In this document: piece after piece, positions 44,740-54,445 of the stretch
Numbering within the stretch: the first letter of the stretch is position 1
Layout: every line of letters begins with the position of its first letter
NCBI RefSeq assembly: GCF_900100845.1
Contig: NZ_FNFP01000003.1
Coordinates: 186,001 to 250,000, forward strand
Origin: Natronincola ferrireducens
Lineage (GTDB): Bacteria > Bacillota > Clostridia > Peptostreptococcales > Natronincolaceae
DNA: 64,000 bases
Direction of reading: 5' to 3'
The notes under the pieces: model-generated
Seen by the model: only the letters and a program-made list of their open reading frames with translations
Database searches by the model: none
What the model was told of the DNA's origin: nothing
Translations under genes and position numbers: made by a program

Positions 44740-45906
44740 TTGGTCTTATCCATAGGAGTGAAAGAGTTATTAGAAGAATTAAAAAGTATTCGCAGAGATT
44801 TACATAGAATTCCTGAATTGGGGTTTGAAGAATATAAAACCTCTCAATACATTGCAAACTATTTACAAAGCTTAGATGTGAATTATGAGGCACAAGTTTT
44901 AAAAACAGGTGTTATTGCCTATTTTAAAGGAAAAAATCCCCAAAGAACCTATTGTTTTCGTGCTGATATGGATGCTTTAGGCATGGAAGAACAAAATGAT
45001 ATACAATTCAAATCAATACATTCCTGTAAAATGCATGGCTGTGGTCATGATGGCCATATGGCAATTTTATTAGGCTTTGCTAAGTTCTTATCAAAACACA
45101 TGGAGAGGCTCAATGATAATATAGTTTTACTATTTCAACCTGCCGAAGAAGGTCCAGGAGGAGCTGAACCTATACTAAAAGAGGGGTTTCTAAAAAAATA
45201 TGGAGTGGAGGAAATCTATGGTTTGCATCTTTTTCCTGGGATAGATGAGGGAAAAATAGGAATTCGACCAGGATCTATGATGTCTCAAAACGGTGAATTT
45301 GATATCCTTGTTAAAGGACAAAGCGCCCATGGTGCAATGCCTCATATTGGTGTAGATAGCATTATCATTGTCAGTGAAATGGTTTTGGGGATGCAGTCTA
45401 TTATTAGTAGAAGCATTAACCCCATTAGTCCAGCAGTACTAACCATTGGAAGGCTTGAGGCTGGAGAAAAGAGAAATATCATTGCAAAGAAAGGGATTTT
45501 AGAAGGAACGATTCGCACCTTTAGTCAAGAAGAATATGATAGGATAAAAAACAGGATGATGGATTTTAAAAGGGGATTGGAAGCAAGTTATCAATGTGAA
45601 ATTGAAATGATTTTTAGAGACATGTACCCTACTGTATATAATGATGAAATACTAACAGAAAAATTTATTGTAGCTCAAGAAAAAAGTGCAATAGAAATCA
45701 TTGATCCAATTATGTTAGCAGAGGATTTTGCTTTTTACCAAAAAGAAATTCCTGGAGTTTTTTTCTTTTTAGGAACTAAAAATGAAGAAAAAGGCTTTGT
45801 TCACCCCCTCCATAATGGTCAGTTTAATTTTGATGAAAAGGTGTTAGGTGATGGGTTACAAAGCTTTATAAATTTATTAGAATATAGAGGTTCATTGAAA
45901 ATATGA
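44740..45906 (+). CDS. dapL: M20-family N-acetyldiaminopimelate deacetylase-type amidohydrolase
   Basis: This 388-residue protein has the M20D metal-binding motifs: FRADMDALGMEE (about residues 74-85), HGCGHDGHMA, FQPAEEGPGGA and the C-terminal MLAEDFAFY. The neighbouring dapH makes N-acetyl-diaminopimelate deacetylase the best call; a general N-acyl amino-acid amidohydrolase is the alternative. The start is TTG at 44740 behind GAGGAGGAG; the TTG 18 bases earlier lies inside that site. It overlaps the next open frame only if that frame's first ATG is used. Confidence 0.85.
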   Translation: MVLSIGVKELLEELKSIRRDLHRIPELGFEEYKTSQYIANYLQSLDVNYEAQVLKTGVIAYFKGKNPQRTYCFRADMDALGMEEQNDIQFKSIHSCKMHGCGHDGHMAILLGFAKFLSKHMERLNDNIVLLFQPAEEGPGGAEPILKEGFLKKYGVEEIYGLHLFPGIDEGKIGIRPGSMMSQNGEFDILVKGQSAHGAMPHIGVDSIIIVSEMVLGMQSIISRSINPISPAVLTIGRLEAGEKRNIIAKKGILEGTIRTFSQEEYDRIKNRMMDFKRGLEASYQCEIEMIFRDMYPTVYNDEILTEKFIVAQEKSAIEIIDPIMLAEDFAFYQKEIPGVFFFLGTKNEEKGFVHPLHNGQFNFDEKVLGDGLQSFINLLEYRGSLKI

Positions 45907-45923
45907 TCCGAGGAGGTCAATTA

Positions 45924-46895
45924 ATGGAGCAAGGAAGGAAACTAAAGGTAGTAGATGCAAATATTTTATATTTAATTGGAGCAATACTTTTTTTTACAAT
46001 TGGATTTTATTTTCAACATTTAAACTTAAATCTAGGTTTGATTATAACCCAATATGTTCTAATTCTTTTGCCCCCAATTGTTTATTTAACAATAAATAAA
46101 ATACCTATAAAAAGAACAATGCGATTCAATAAAATTAGACCAAAACATAGTTTTTTAGTAATATGTATAACACTGCTCATGTACCCTACGGCTGTTTTAG
46201 TCAATGCCATATTTATGGCTGTGTTAAGCTTCCTAGGGAATTTAAATATTCCTGAGATACCAACGGCTACGAATGCAACAGAATATATATTGTTGATTTT
46301 TATTATTTCTATATCTGCTGGTATTTGTGAAGAAGTGTTTTTTAGAGGGTTTATACTTCCAGGTTATGAGCAACTGGGGAAGAGAAAAGCAATTGTTTTT
46401 TCCTCAATTCTATTTGGAATCTTTCACTTTAATGTATATAATTTATTTGGACCCATTGTTTTGGGTTTAGTATTTTCCTATTTAGTGATTTTAACCAATT
46501 CAATTTATGCTGGTATTATAGGACATATTATCAACAACGGATTTGCTGTTACTTTAGGATATATTCTCAATAGGTTATCCCACTTTGTGGAAGAAAATCA
46601 AGAGGCCGCCGCTGAGGTATCTACTACCACAGCCCTTCTAATGAGTATAGTATTTTTTGGAATTATTGCTATTATTAGTGGAATGATTGCCCTTAAGCTA
46701 GCAGGTATTATAAAAAAAGATATGGATGAACAAAAAAAATCAACAGAAGAGAATAACTTTTTGCAAGATGAAGAAAAATATGAAGAAGAGATACTATCTG
46801 TATCCTTAAGGGATTATATCCCTTTATTGCTGGTGGTACCCTTGTTTTTCCTAGTGGCCTTTATACAAGTTAAAGAAATTATTGGTTTAGGCTAG
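45924..46895 (+). CDS. CPBP family intramembrane metalloprotease
   Basis: This 323-residue protein has about eight hydrophobic segments. The protease core has CEEVFFRGFILPG (the EExxxR motif, about residues 136-148), FGIFHFN and GHIINNGFA, which supply the acids, His and Asn of the CAAX-like active site. Substrates in bacteria are mostly unknown. The ATG at 45924 is chosen because GAGGAGGT lies before it; an ATG at 45903 is upstream of that site. An acidic linker (about 268-295) separates a last membrane helix. Confidence 0.88.
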   Translation: MEQGRKLKVVDANILYLIGAILFFTIGFYFQHLNLNLGLIITQYVLILLPPIVYLTINKIPIKRTMRFNKIRPKHSFLVICITLLMYPTAVLVNAIFMAVLSFLGNLNIPEIPTATNATEYILLIFIISISAGICEEVFFRGFILPGYEQLGKRKAIVFSSILFGIFHFNVYNLFGPIVLGLVFSYLVILTNSIYAGIIGHIINNGFAVTLGYILNRLSHFVEENQEAAAEVSTTTALLMSIVFFGIIAIISGMIALKLAGIIKKDMDEQKKSTEENNFLQDEEKYEEEILSVSLRDYIPLLLVVPLFFLVAFIQVKEIIGLG

Positions 46896-46962
46896 AAAAA
46901 AATTTAAAAACTTGTATATTTTTCCTATTTTTATACAACAATAAAAATAGGGAGGGATTAGC

Positions 46963-47169
46963 ATGACAAAAAACAAACCCAAAGAAGAATTTACTCAGGA
47001 TTTGATGATGAAATATGAAATAGCAGAAGAACTAGGACTCATCGATAAAGTAAAGAATATGGGCTGGGGTGGTTTAACAGCTAAAGAGACTGGAAGAATC
47101 GGTGGTTTAATGACAGTAAGAAAAAAGCAGATGAAAAAATCATCGGAAGAACAGCAAAATAGCCTATAG
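46963..47169 (+). CDS. alpha/beta-type small acid-soluble spore protein
   Basis: This 68-residue protein has the SASP pattern MKYEIAEELGL (about residues 16-26), followed by DKVKNMGWGGLTAKETGRIGG, close to the SspF-like form. SASPs coat DNA in the forespore, giving resistance, and the GPR protease cleaves within the KYEIAxE block on germination. GGGAGGGA precedes the ATG. It is a small separate unit, presumably under a forespore sigma factor; no clear promoter was found. Confidence 0.88.
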   Translation: MTKNKPKEEFTQDLMMKYEIAEELGLIDKVKNMGWGGLTAKETGRIGGLMTVRKKQMKKSSEEQQNSL

Positions 47170-47290
47170 AATAGGGTATATATTTTTAAAAAAAAGTTGA
47201 CAGCAATATTTGGGTATGATAAACTAATGTGGAATAGGGATACATAGTGTCTTTGTTTAATTTAAATTAAGTTTTAGGAGGAATTTTTAA

Positions 47291-47491
47291 ATGGAAAAAG
47301 GTACAGTTAAATGGTTTAACGCTGAGAAAGGTTATGGATTTATTTCAAGAGAAAATGGAGACGATGTATTCGTACACTTTTCAGCAATTACTATGGATGG
47401 ATTCAAAACATTAGAAGAAGGTCAAACAGTTCAATTTGAAATTGTTCAAGGAGACAAAGGACCTCAAGCCACAAACGTATCTAGAGCATAA
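47291..47491 (+). CDS. cold-shock protein, CspA family (second copy)
   Basis: This 66-residue cold-shock domain has RNP1 KGYGFI and RNP2 VFVHF. It is paralogous to the protein encoded at 1809-2006. TAGGAGGA is well placed upstream. A TTGACA is present at 47197 with A+T-rich sequence behind it. It is monocistronic with its own terminator. Confidence 0.95.
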   Translation: MEKGTVKWFNAEKGYGFISRENGDDVFVHFSAITMDGFKTLEEGQTVQFEIVQGDKGPQATNVSRA

Positions 47492-47563
47492 TTAAGGTAC
47501 GAAGGTTAATCTTGTAGTCAAATCCTATAGGGATTAATTATATAAGGATTTACCGTAAATTTA

Positions 47564-47595
47564 AAACAGGTTGGTATACCAACTTGTTTTTTTTC
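47564..47595 (+). terminator. terminator of the second cold-shock gene
   Basis: AACAGGTTGG pairs with CCAACTTGTT (one wobble pair), followed by a run of T residues. Confidence 0.9.
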
Positions 47596-47674
47596 ATGCT
47601 AAAAACTTTTTATGTAAATTAATTTTCCAATTATGGCATACTAAATATAGAACAGAAAGAAAGAAGGTATATTT

Positions 47675-48553
47675 ATGAAAAGTACAGTGATCAGAGCTAT
47701 TACTGCTGATAATAGTGTTCGTGCTTTTATAGCAAACACCACAAATATGGTGGAAAAAGCAAGGCAAACTCATCAAGCCTCACCAGTGGCCATAGCTGCT
47801 TTGGGTAGAACTATGACGGCAGCTTCTATTATGGGATTAATGTTGAAAAGTGAAAATCACAAATTAACTGTTAAAATTAATGGTAGTGGAGAGTTGGGAC
47901 CTATCGTAGTAGTGGGTAACAGTCATGGTAATGTGAAGGGGTACGTTGGCAATCCACTAGTAGAGGGTGACTATATAAAGCCTGGAAAATTAAATGTAGG
48001 TAAAGCTGTAGGGGTAAAGGGTGATATTACCATTATTAAGGATTTGGGCTTAAAAGACCCCTATATAGGCACAAGCCCTTTGGTATCGGGAGAAATAGGA
48101 GAGGATTTAGCGTCTTATTTTGTGAATTCAGAGCAACAACCATCGGCAGTGGCATTAGGGGTATTGATAGAAAAAGACTACAGGATTAAGGCTGCTGGGG
48201 GATTTATTATTCAAGTATTACCCCATATAGCAGAGGAAACATTAGCAAAATTAGAAGAAAAAATTATTTCCCTAGAACCTATAACTAGTTTAATGGATAG
48301 AGGAATGAAGGAAGAAGATATTTTACACTATATTTTAGGAGATATGTCACCTCGGATATTAGATAAATATGAGGTGGATTTTGTTTGTGATTGTAGTAAG
48401 GATAGATTTGAAAAAGCATTAATTAGTATTGGTAAAAAAGATTTAAAAGAAATTATTGAGGAAGATGAAGGTGCTGAGCTAGTTTGTCATTTTTGCAATA
48501 AAAAACACTATTTTAATAAAGAGGAATTACAAAGTTTATTGGATGAAATTTAG
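47675..48553 (+). CDS. hslO: Hsp33 redox-regulated chaperone
   Basis: This 292-residue protein has the Hsp33 core with GRTMTAASIMGLMLK and GNPLVEG. The C-terminal zinc centre is CDCSKDRFEKAL (CxC, about residues 237-239) and CHFCNKKH (CxxC, about 269-272). Oxidation of these cysteines turns on chaperone activity in the cytoplasm. AAGAAGG precedes the ATG. It lies alone upstream of the tRNA genes. Confidence 0.95.
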   Translation: MKSTVIRAITADNSVRAFIANTTNMVEKARQTHQASPVAIAALGRTMTAASIMGLMLKSENHKLTVKINGSGELGPIVVVGNSHGNVKGYVGNPLVEGDYIKPGKLNVGKAVGVKGDITIIKDLGLKDPYIGTSPLVSGEIGEDLASYFVNSEQQPSAVALGVLIEKDYRIKAAGGFIIQVLPHIAEETLAKLEEKIISLEPITSLMDRGMKEEDILHYILGDMSPRILDKYEVDFVCDCSKDRFEKALISIGKKDLKEIIEEDEGAELVCHFCNKKHYFNKEELQSLLDEI

Positions 48554-48692
48554 ATGACAGGATGAAAGATATCAAAAAAAGAAGATATTACGATATAAAT
48601 TCATAAAAACCTATAATAAACGTCTTAAACAAGAGAATTAAAGCCTTGATATAATTGGTGAAATGACGTATACTAGATTTTGTCATCGTTAA

Positions 48693-48768
48693 GGGCGCAT
48701 AGCTCAGCTGGGAGAGCACCTGCCTTACAAGCAGGGGGTCACAGGTTCAAGTCCTGTTGCGCCCACCA
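48693..48768 (+). tRNA. tRNA-Val (anticodon TAC)
   Basis: The acceptor stem GGGCGCA with TGCGCCC, the D-loop AGCTCAGCTGGGAGAGC, the anticodon loop CTTACAA and the T-loop GGTTCAAGTCC are all present. The CCA end is encoded. The next tRNA starts at the following base. Confidence 0.97.
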
Positions 48769-48844
48769 GCCCAGATAGCTCAGTCGGTAGAGCAGGGGAC
48801 TGAAAATCCCCGTGTCGGTGGTTCGATTCCGCCTCTGGGCACCA
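48769..48844 (+). tRNA. tRNA-Phe (anticodon GAA)
   Basis: It has the acceptor stem GCCCAGA with TCTGGGC, the anticodon loop CTGAAAA, the T-loop GGTTCGATTCC and an encoded CCA. It has no spacer from tRNA-Val. Confidence 0.97.
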
Positions 48845-48849
48845 TTAAT

Positions 48850-48924
48850 GCGGAAGTGGCTCAGTGGTAGAGCATCGCCTTGCCAAGGCGAGGGTCGCGG
48901 GTTCGAGTCCCGTCTTCCGCTCCA
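48850..48924 (+). tRNA. tRNA-Gly (anticodon GCC)
   Basis: It has the acceptor stem GCGGAAG with CTTCCGC, the anticodon loop TTGCCAA and an encoded CCA. Confidence 0.97.
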
Positions 48925-48936
48925 ATTTTAGGGTTT

Positions 48937-49011
<75 letters not shown>

Positions 49012-49041
49012 CAAGTAAATAGTAGATTATCTACATAGATT

Positions 49042-49072
49042 AAGATGTGCTTTCAAAGCACATCTTTTTTGT
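49042..49072 (+). terminator. terminator of the tRNA cluster
   Basis: AAGATGTGCTTT pairs with AAAGCACATCTT with a very short loop, and a T tract follows. Confidence 0.9.
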
Positions 49073-49252
49073 TTATACAAATTTATATTTATCCACAATC
49101 TCAAAAAATTCATCAATGTAGATTGGCATGTCCTCGGCTTGTAAAACAATTAATGAAGGAAAAATATACAGAGTTACAAGTGGTTATTTTCAAAATATTG
49201 TAAAATTAAAGAAATATAAAGTTTAAAATTTTTAAAAAATTATAAAAATGTA

Positions 49253-49281
49253 TTGACAATGATTTCATATGTTGTTACAAT
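49253..49281 (+). promoter_or_regulatory. sigma-A promoter of the ilv-leu operon
   Basis: TTGACA (49253-49258) and TACAAT (49276-49281) are exactly 17 bases apart and sit directly upstream of the T-box leader. Confidence 0.85.
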
Positions 49282-49299
49282 ACAATAAATAAAATTAAA

Positions 49300-49604
49300 T
49301 TATAGCTCCTAAGAAATGCGATGAAGGAGAACGGTATTTTACATTAAGCAGTTTTAGAGAGTCGGTGGTTGCTGGAAACCGATACTGTTGTGAAGTACAA
49401 ATCCCTCCTAAGCAGTTCCTCTGAAACGATGCTTTATACTCCAGTAAGAGGTAAACGGTAAGCCCCGTTATAGGCAAGGGTTTGATAGAACCTAGAGAGT
49501 GGTTTCTACTGTGAGGTAGATTCAATTAGGGTGGTAACACGTGGAATAGATCCTCGTCCCTGTATAGTTATATTTATAATTATATAGAGATGAGGTTTTT
49601 TTAT
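49300..49604 (+). promoter_or_regulatory. T-box leader, leucine specifier
   Basis: The T-box sequence AGGGTGGTAACACG is at 49528-49541 and is followed by the terminator at 49551-49604. Stem I contains the AGAGAG and GGTGGTTGCTGG blocks. On its 3' side CTC (49419-49421) followed by TGAAAC sits where the specifier codon is expected, so tRNA-Leu (GAG) would be sensed. Uncharged tRNA-Leu should favour antitermination. Confidence 0.9.
49551..49604 (+). terminator. regulated terminator of the T-box
   Basis: ATCCTCGTCCCTGTATA pairs with TATAGAGATGAGG, followed by seven T residues. It competes with the antiterminator that holds the AGGGTGGTAACACG sequence. The 160 bases from here to ilvN are very A+T-rich with no gene. 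Confidence 0.85.
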
Positions 49605-49763
49605 TTTGTAATAGAGGGGATGGGATTTAATAATAATTTAAAAAAATTAACAAAAATTAATTATTTATTTAAAAAAAGCTTGCATTTTTTTCAAAAATAT
49701 TCTAAAATATTTAAATAATATGTTTAAATATTTAATTAATAATTAAATAGAGGAGGTTGCGTT

Positions 49764-50246
49764 ATGGATAAGTATGTACTTTCTGTATTGGTAGAAAATC
49801 AACCAGGAGTATTAAGTCGAGTGGCAGGCTTGTTTAGCAGAAGATGCTATAATATCGATAGTTTAACGGTTGGAGAAACAGAAAATGATAAATTAAGTAG
49901 AATGACTATTGTGCTAAAGGGAGACGTTCAATCTTTAGACCAAATTAAGAAACAGTTAAATAAACTTATTGATGTAGTACAAATTGTAGAGCTAAAGCCC
50001 CATGAGGCAGTCTATAGGGAACTTGCTCTTGTAAAGGTTAAGGCAGATGAAGCTACTAGAGCTTCAATTTTGGAGGTAGTAGATATTTTTAGAGGTAAGG
50101 TTATCGATATTGCCAATGAACATTTAACAGTGGAGATGACAGGAGATCATGATAAGGTATTGGCCTTTATTGATATGATGAAAAGTTACGGTGTTAAGGA
50201 AATTGTCCGTACTGGTTTAACAGCTTTAGGAAGATGGAGTAATTAA
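49764..50246 (+). CDS. ilvN: acetolactate synthase, small regulatory subunit
   Basis: This 160-residue protein has an ACT domain at the N-terminus (VLVENQPGVLSRVAGLFSRR, about residues 7-26, the valine-binding part) and the second regulatory domain from about residue 80. It activates the catalytic subunit and confers feedback inhibition. It is the first gene after the T-box and is far from its partner ilvB, which is last in the operon. GAGGAGG precedes the start. Confidence 0.95.
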   Translation: MDKYVLSVLVENQPGVLSRVAGLFSRRCYNIDSLTVGETENDKLSRMTIVLKGDVQSLDQIKKQLNKLIDVVQIVELKPHEAVYRELALVKVKADEATRASILEVVDIFRGKVIDIANEHLTVEMTGDHDKVLAFIDMMKSYGVKEIVRTGLTALGRWSN

Positions 50247-50279
50247 TAATAATTATAAAAACTCAAGGGGGAATTGACA

Positions 50280-51272
50280 ATGACAAAAATGTATTATGAA
50301 AATGATTGTAACTTAGGATTATTAGAAGGAAAAACAGTGGCGGTTATAGGCTATGGTAGTCAAGGCCATGCTCATGCTCTTAATCTACATGAATCTGGTG
50401 TAGATGTAATAGTAGGGTTGTACGAAGGAAGTAAGTCCTGGAGCTTAGCAGAGGAAGCAGGATTGAAGGTTGCTATAGCAGCAGAGGCAGTAGCAGCAGC
50501 AGATGTTGTTATGATGCTGGTAAATGATGAAAAACAAGCTAAATTATATAGAGAAAGCGTAGAACCAAACTTAAAGGCAGGGAATTATTTAGCCTTTGCC
50601 CATGGCTTTAATGTACACTTTGGTCAGATTGTACCACCAGAGGATGTAAATGTATTTATGGTTGCACCTAAAGGGCCAGGACATACTGTAAGAAGTCAAT
50701 ATGAAAAAGGTAGAGGGGTACCTTGCTTGGTAGCAGTTTATCAGGATGTTACAGGAAACACAAAGGATGTTGCATTAGCTTACGCAGCAGGCCTTGGGGG
50801 AGCTAGGGCAGGGATTATTGAAACCACCTTTGAGGAAGAAACAGAAACTGATTTATTTGGAGAGCAAGCTGTACTATGTGGTGGTGTTACAGAATTAATC
50901 AAAGCTGGGTTCGACACATTGGTAGAAGCAGGTTATCAACCAGAGGTAGCATACTTTGAATGTTTACATGAAATGAAACTGATTGTTGATATGATCAACC
51001 AAGGTGGTCTTAGTTATATGCGATATTCTGTAAGCGATACAGCAGAATATGGTGATTACACAGCAGGAAAGCGTATTGTAACAGAGGATACAAGAAAAGA
51101 AATGAAAAAGATACTAGAAGAGGTACAGGACGGCAGCTTTGCAAAGAATTGGATTTTAGAAAACCAAGCAAATCGCCCAGCCTTCAGTGCAAAGAGAAGA
51201 ATGGAACAAAATCATCCAATTGAAGTAGTAGGAAAAGAATTGAGAAAAATGATGACTTGGCTTAAAAAATAA
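50280..51272 (+). CDS. ilvC: ketol-acid reductoisomerase
   Basis: This 330-residue class I enzyme has the dinucleotide-binding [13 protein letters not shown] (about residues 24-36), [18 protein letters not shown] and the metal-binding acids in [14 protein letters not shown] and EMKLIVD. It converts acetolactate or acetohydroxybutyrate to the dihydroxyacid. The ATG at 50280 has AAGGGGG eight bases upstream; the TTG at 50274 would be too close. The loop GLYEGSKSW bears on cofactor choice; I do not assign NADH or NADPH. Confidence 0.95.
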   Translation: MTKMYYENDCNLGLLEGKTVAVIGYGSQGHAHALNLHESGVDVIVGLYEGSKSWSLAEEAGLKVAIAAEAVAAADVVMMLVNDEKQAKLYRESVEPNLKAGNYLAFAHGFNVHFGQIVPPEDVNVFMVAPKGPGHTVRSQYEKGRGVPCLVAVYQDVTGNTKDVALAYAAGLGGARAGIIETTFEEETETDLFGEQAVLCGGVTELIKAGFDTLVEAGYQPEVAYFECLHEMKLIVDMINQGGLSYMRYSVSDTAEYGDYTAGKRIVTEDTRKEMKKILEEVQDGSFAKNWILENQANRPAFSAKRRMEQNHPIEVVGKELRKMMTWLKK

Positions 51273-51304
51273 TAGATTCACATACAAGAAAGGGAGGGGT
51301 GTAA

Positions 51305-52828
51305 ATGGCAAGCCATATAAAGATATTTGATACCACATTAAGGGATGGGGAACAATCACCGGGTTGCAGCATGAATCTTCAAGAAAAATTACAGGTGGCT
51401 AAACAACTGGAAAGATTAAAGGTGGATGTAATTGAAGCAGGTTTTGCTATTGCATCTCCTGGAGATTTTGCAGCGGTGCAGGCTGTTGCACAAGCTGTTA
51501 AAAATTGTAGAGTGGCAAGCTTAGCTAGGGCACTACCTGAGGATATTGATAGGGCCTACGAGGCGGTAAAGTATGCTGAAGCTCCTAGAATCCATACCTT
51601 TATAGCTACATCAGACATACATATGAAATACAAGTTAAAGGCCAGCAAGGAAGAGGTTTTAGAACGGGCTGTCAGTATGGTAAAGTATGCAAAGAAATAT
51701 TGTAGTGATATAGAGTTTTCAGCAGAAGATGCTTCTAGAAGTGAAGTGGCCTTTTTATACGAAATCTTTGAAGCCGTTATTAAGGCAGGAGCTACAGTAA
51801 TCAATATTCCTGACACAGTAGGTTATACAACCCCAGATGAGTTTTATAATCTTATCCTAAATATTAAGAATAATGTACCTAATATAGATCTAGCAGAGAT
51901 ATCTGTTCACTGTCATAATGATTTAGGATTGGCAGTTGCCAACACCGTAGCAGCTGCTAAAGCTGGAGCTACCCAACTAGAATGTACCATTAATGGTATT
52001 GGAGAAAGGGCTGGAAACGCAGCTCTAGAAGAAATTGTTATGGCATTAAATACAAGAAAAGATGTTTATGGTTTTACTACTGGTATTGAAACAACAGAAA
52101 TTTACCCTGCTAGCCGTTTAGTGAGCAAACTAACTGGGATGAGGATACAGCATAATAAGGCAATTGTAGGAGATAATGCCTTTGCCCATGAGTCTGGTAT
52201 ACATCAACATGGGGTCTTGGCCCATAAAAGCACCTATGAAATTATGACACCAGAGTCTGTTGGTCTTACCAAAAACAAACTAATATTAGGAAAGCATTCT
52301 GGGCGCCACGCTTTTGAAGAACGGTTAAAATCTTTAGGCTATCATTTGAGTAAGGAAGAATTAAATAAAACCTTTCAGGAATTTAAAAACTTGGCGGACA
52401 AAAAGAAGGTTGTTTACGATAAGGACTTAGAGGCATTGGTAGAAGAAAAATCTGTAAATACAAAGGAAATCTATAAATTAGGACAGTTTGTAATTAACAG
52501 TGGGAACACAATTACATCAACGGCTATCGTAAAGTTATGGAATAATGAGGAAGAAGTAGAAAAAGTGGCTACCGGCCATGGACCAGTGGATGCTGCCTTT
52601 AAGGCTATTGATAAAATTGTAGGTAATGGATTTACTTTAGAAGACTACGCATTAAATTCCGTTACTGAAGGAGAAGATGCCCAAGGTGAGGCGGTTGTCA
52701 AGATTAAATTAGATGAAGACATCTATAATGGTAGAGGTATTAGTACCGATGTAGTAGAGGCCAGTATTAAGGCCTACATCAATGCCATTAATAAAATGTT
52801 GAACGAATTAGCATGGCAGGAGGAGTGA
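51305..52828 (+). CDS. leuA: 2-isopropylmalate synthase
   Basis: This 507-residue protein has [14 protein letters not shown] (residues 7-20), the metal-binding [12 protein letters not shown] (about 200-211), NGIGERAGN and GKHSGRHA. The C-terminal LeuA dimer domain (about 370-500) carries leucine inhibition. It condenses 2-oxoisovalerate with acetyl-CoA. GGAGGGG precedes the ATG, and the next gene begins five bases after its stop. Confidence 0.95.
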   Translation: MASHIKIFDTTLRDGEQSPGCSMNLQEKLQVAKQLERLKVDVIEAGFAIASPGDFAAVQAVAQAVKNCRVASLARALPEDIDRAYEAVKYAEAPRIHTFIATSDIHMKYKLKASKEEVLERAVSMVKYAKKYCSDIEFSAEDASRSEVAFLYEIFEAVIKAGATVINIPDTVGYTTPDEFYNLILNIKNNVPNIDLAEISVHCHNDLGLAVANTVAAAKAGATQLECTINGIGERAGNAALEEIVMALNTRKDVYGFTTGIETTEIYPASRLVSKLTGMRIQHNKAIVGDNAFAHESGIHQHGVLAHKSTYEIMTPESVGLTKNKLILGKHSGRHAFEERLKSLGYHLSKEELNKTFQEFKNLADKKKVVYDKDLEALVEEKSVNTKEIYKLGQFVINSGNTITSTAIVKLWNNEEEVEKVATGHGPVDAAFKAIDKIVGNGFTLEDYALNSVTEGEDAQGEAVVKIKLDEDIYNGRGISTDVVEASIKAYINAINKMLNELAWQEE

Positions 52829-52833
52829 AATAA

Positions 52834-54423
52834 ATGAATAAAAAAATAGAAATATTTGACTCCACACTAAGAGATGGAGCACAGGCAGAGGGCATCTCTT
52901 TTTCGGTAGAAGATAAGATAAAAATAGTAAGAGCATTAGATGCTTTGGGTGTCAGCTATATAGAAGCTGGCAACCCTGGCTCTAACCCTAAGGATTTAGA
53001 ATTTTTCCTTCGTATGAAGAATGAAAAACTAAAACATGGAAAACTAACTGCTTTTGGAAGCACCAGAAGACCTGATACACAGGTGGAAGAGGATAGCAAT
53101 GTTCAATCTTTACTGGAGGCTAATACACCGACAGTAGCAATATTCGGGAAAAGTTGGGATTTTCATGTTACAGATATTATAAAAACTACCTTGGATGAAA
53201 ACTTAGCTATGATTAAAGATACGATTGCCTTTTTAAAACAAAGGGGCAAGGAAGTTATCTATGATGCAGAACACTTTTTTGATGGATACAAAAACAATCC
53301 TGACTATGCTTTAGCAACTCTAGAAGCTGCAAAATTGGGAGGAGCTGATTGGCTTGTTCTCTGTGAAACCAATGGGGGGGCTTTTCCTGATGAAGTGTAC
53401 AATATTACAAAGAAAGTTTGCGAAAAGCTTGGGGTTAAAGTGGGGATTCATTGTCACAACGACGGTGGGATGGCAGTGGCAAATACGATTATGGCAGTAG
53501 AAGCAGGAGCTACACAGGTACAGGGAACCTATATAGGATTTGGAGAACGCTGCGGAAATGTAAACTTAACTACTGTTATTGCTAATCTTCAGCTTAAACG
53601 AGAAAAACAGTGTATTCTAGAAGATCAGTTGGTAAATCTTGCTTCAACTGCTAGAATGGTGGCTGAAATATCTAATGTAAGCATGAATGAAAGAGAACCC
53701 TACATTGGCAATAGTGCCTTTGCCCATAAGGGGGGCATGCATATAGATGGTGTTACTAAAGCTCCTCATTCCTTTGAACATATTGATCCTAGAAGGGTTG
53801 GTAACAAAAGGCGGATATTAATGTCAGAAGTTTCTGGAAAATCTACAGTGTTATCTAAAATTCAGAAGGTGAATCCAAATATAAAGAAAAATTCTCCAGA
53901 AACTCAAAAGCTTATTGAGCGATTAAAGGAATTAGAGTACGAGGGTTATCAGTTTGAAGGGGCTGAAAGCACTTTTGAACTAATTATTCGTAAACATCTT
54001 GGTAAGTATAAACCCTTTTTTGAATTAAAATATTACAAAATTATTGAAGAAAATCATGCTCGTGGAGAAAACACATCTTCGGCATTAGTAAAAATCAATG
54101 TGGATGGTAAAGATGAAATGACAGTGGCAGAAGGGGTAGGCCCGGTTAATGCTTTAGACAAAGCTCTGAGAAAAGCGTTGGAAACCTTTTATCCACAGCT
54201 AACAGAGGTTTATTTAACAGATTATAAGGTGAGGGTATTAGATACAACTGAGACCACTGATGCAAAAGTAAGGGTACTAATTGAATCTACTGATGGATAT
54301 AATCTGTGGACGACAGTTGGTGTTTCAACTGATATTATTGAAGCCAGTTGGATTGCTTTAGTAGATTCCATTGAATATAAACTAATTAAAGATATAGAAG
54401 AAAAAGTACGGGCATACATTTGA
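52834..54423 (+). CDS. cimA: (R)-citramalate synthase
   Basis: This 529-residue LeuA-family protein is of the citramalate branch: FDSTLRDGAQAEGISFS (residues 7-23), TAFGSTRRPD, YDAEHFFDGYK, HCHNDGGMAVANT and IGFGERCGN. These blocks separate it from the leuA product just upstream. It condenses pyruvate and acetyl-CoA, so isoleucine can be made without threonine dehydratase, using the shared LeuBCD enzymes. AGGAGGAG precedes the start. Homocitrate synthase is an unlikely alternative. Confidence 0.92.
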   Translation: MNKKIEIFDSTLRDGAQAEGISFSVEDKIKIVRALDALGVSYIEAGNPGSNPKDLEFFLRMKNEKLKHGKLTAFGSTRRPDTQVEEDSNVQSLLEANTPTVAIFGKSWDFHVTDIIKTTLDENLAMIKDTIAFLKQRGKEVIYDAEHFFDGYKNNPDYALATLEAAKLGGADWLVLCETNGGAFPDEVYNITKKVCEKLGVKVGIHCHNDGGMAVANTIMAVEAGATQVQGTYIGFGERCGNVNLTTVIANLQLKREKQCILEDQLVNLASTARMVAEISNVSMNEREPYIGNSAFAHKGGMHIDGVTKAPHSFEHIDPRRVGNKRRILMSEVSGKSTVLSKIQKVNPNIKKNSPETQKLIERLKELEYEGYQFEGAESTFELIIRKHLGKYKPFFELKYYKIIEENHARGENTSSALVKINVDGKDEMTVAEGVGPVNALDKALRKALETFYPQLTEVYLTDYKVRVLDTTETTDAKVRVLIESTDGYNLWTTVGVSTDIIEASWIALVDSIEYKLIKDIEEKVRAYI

Positions 54424-54445
54424 TTCGACGGGAGGATGAATAACA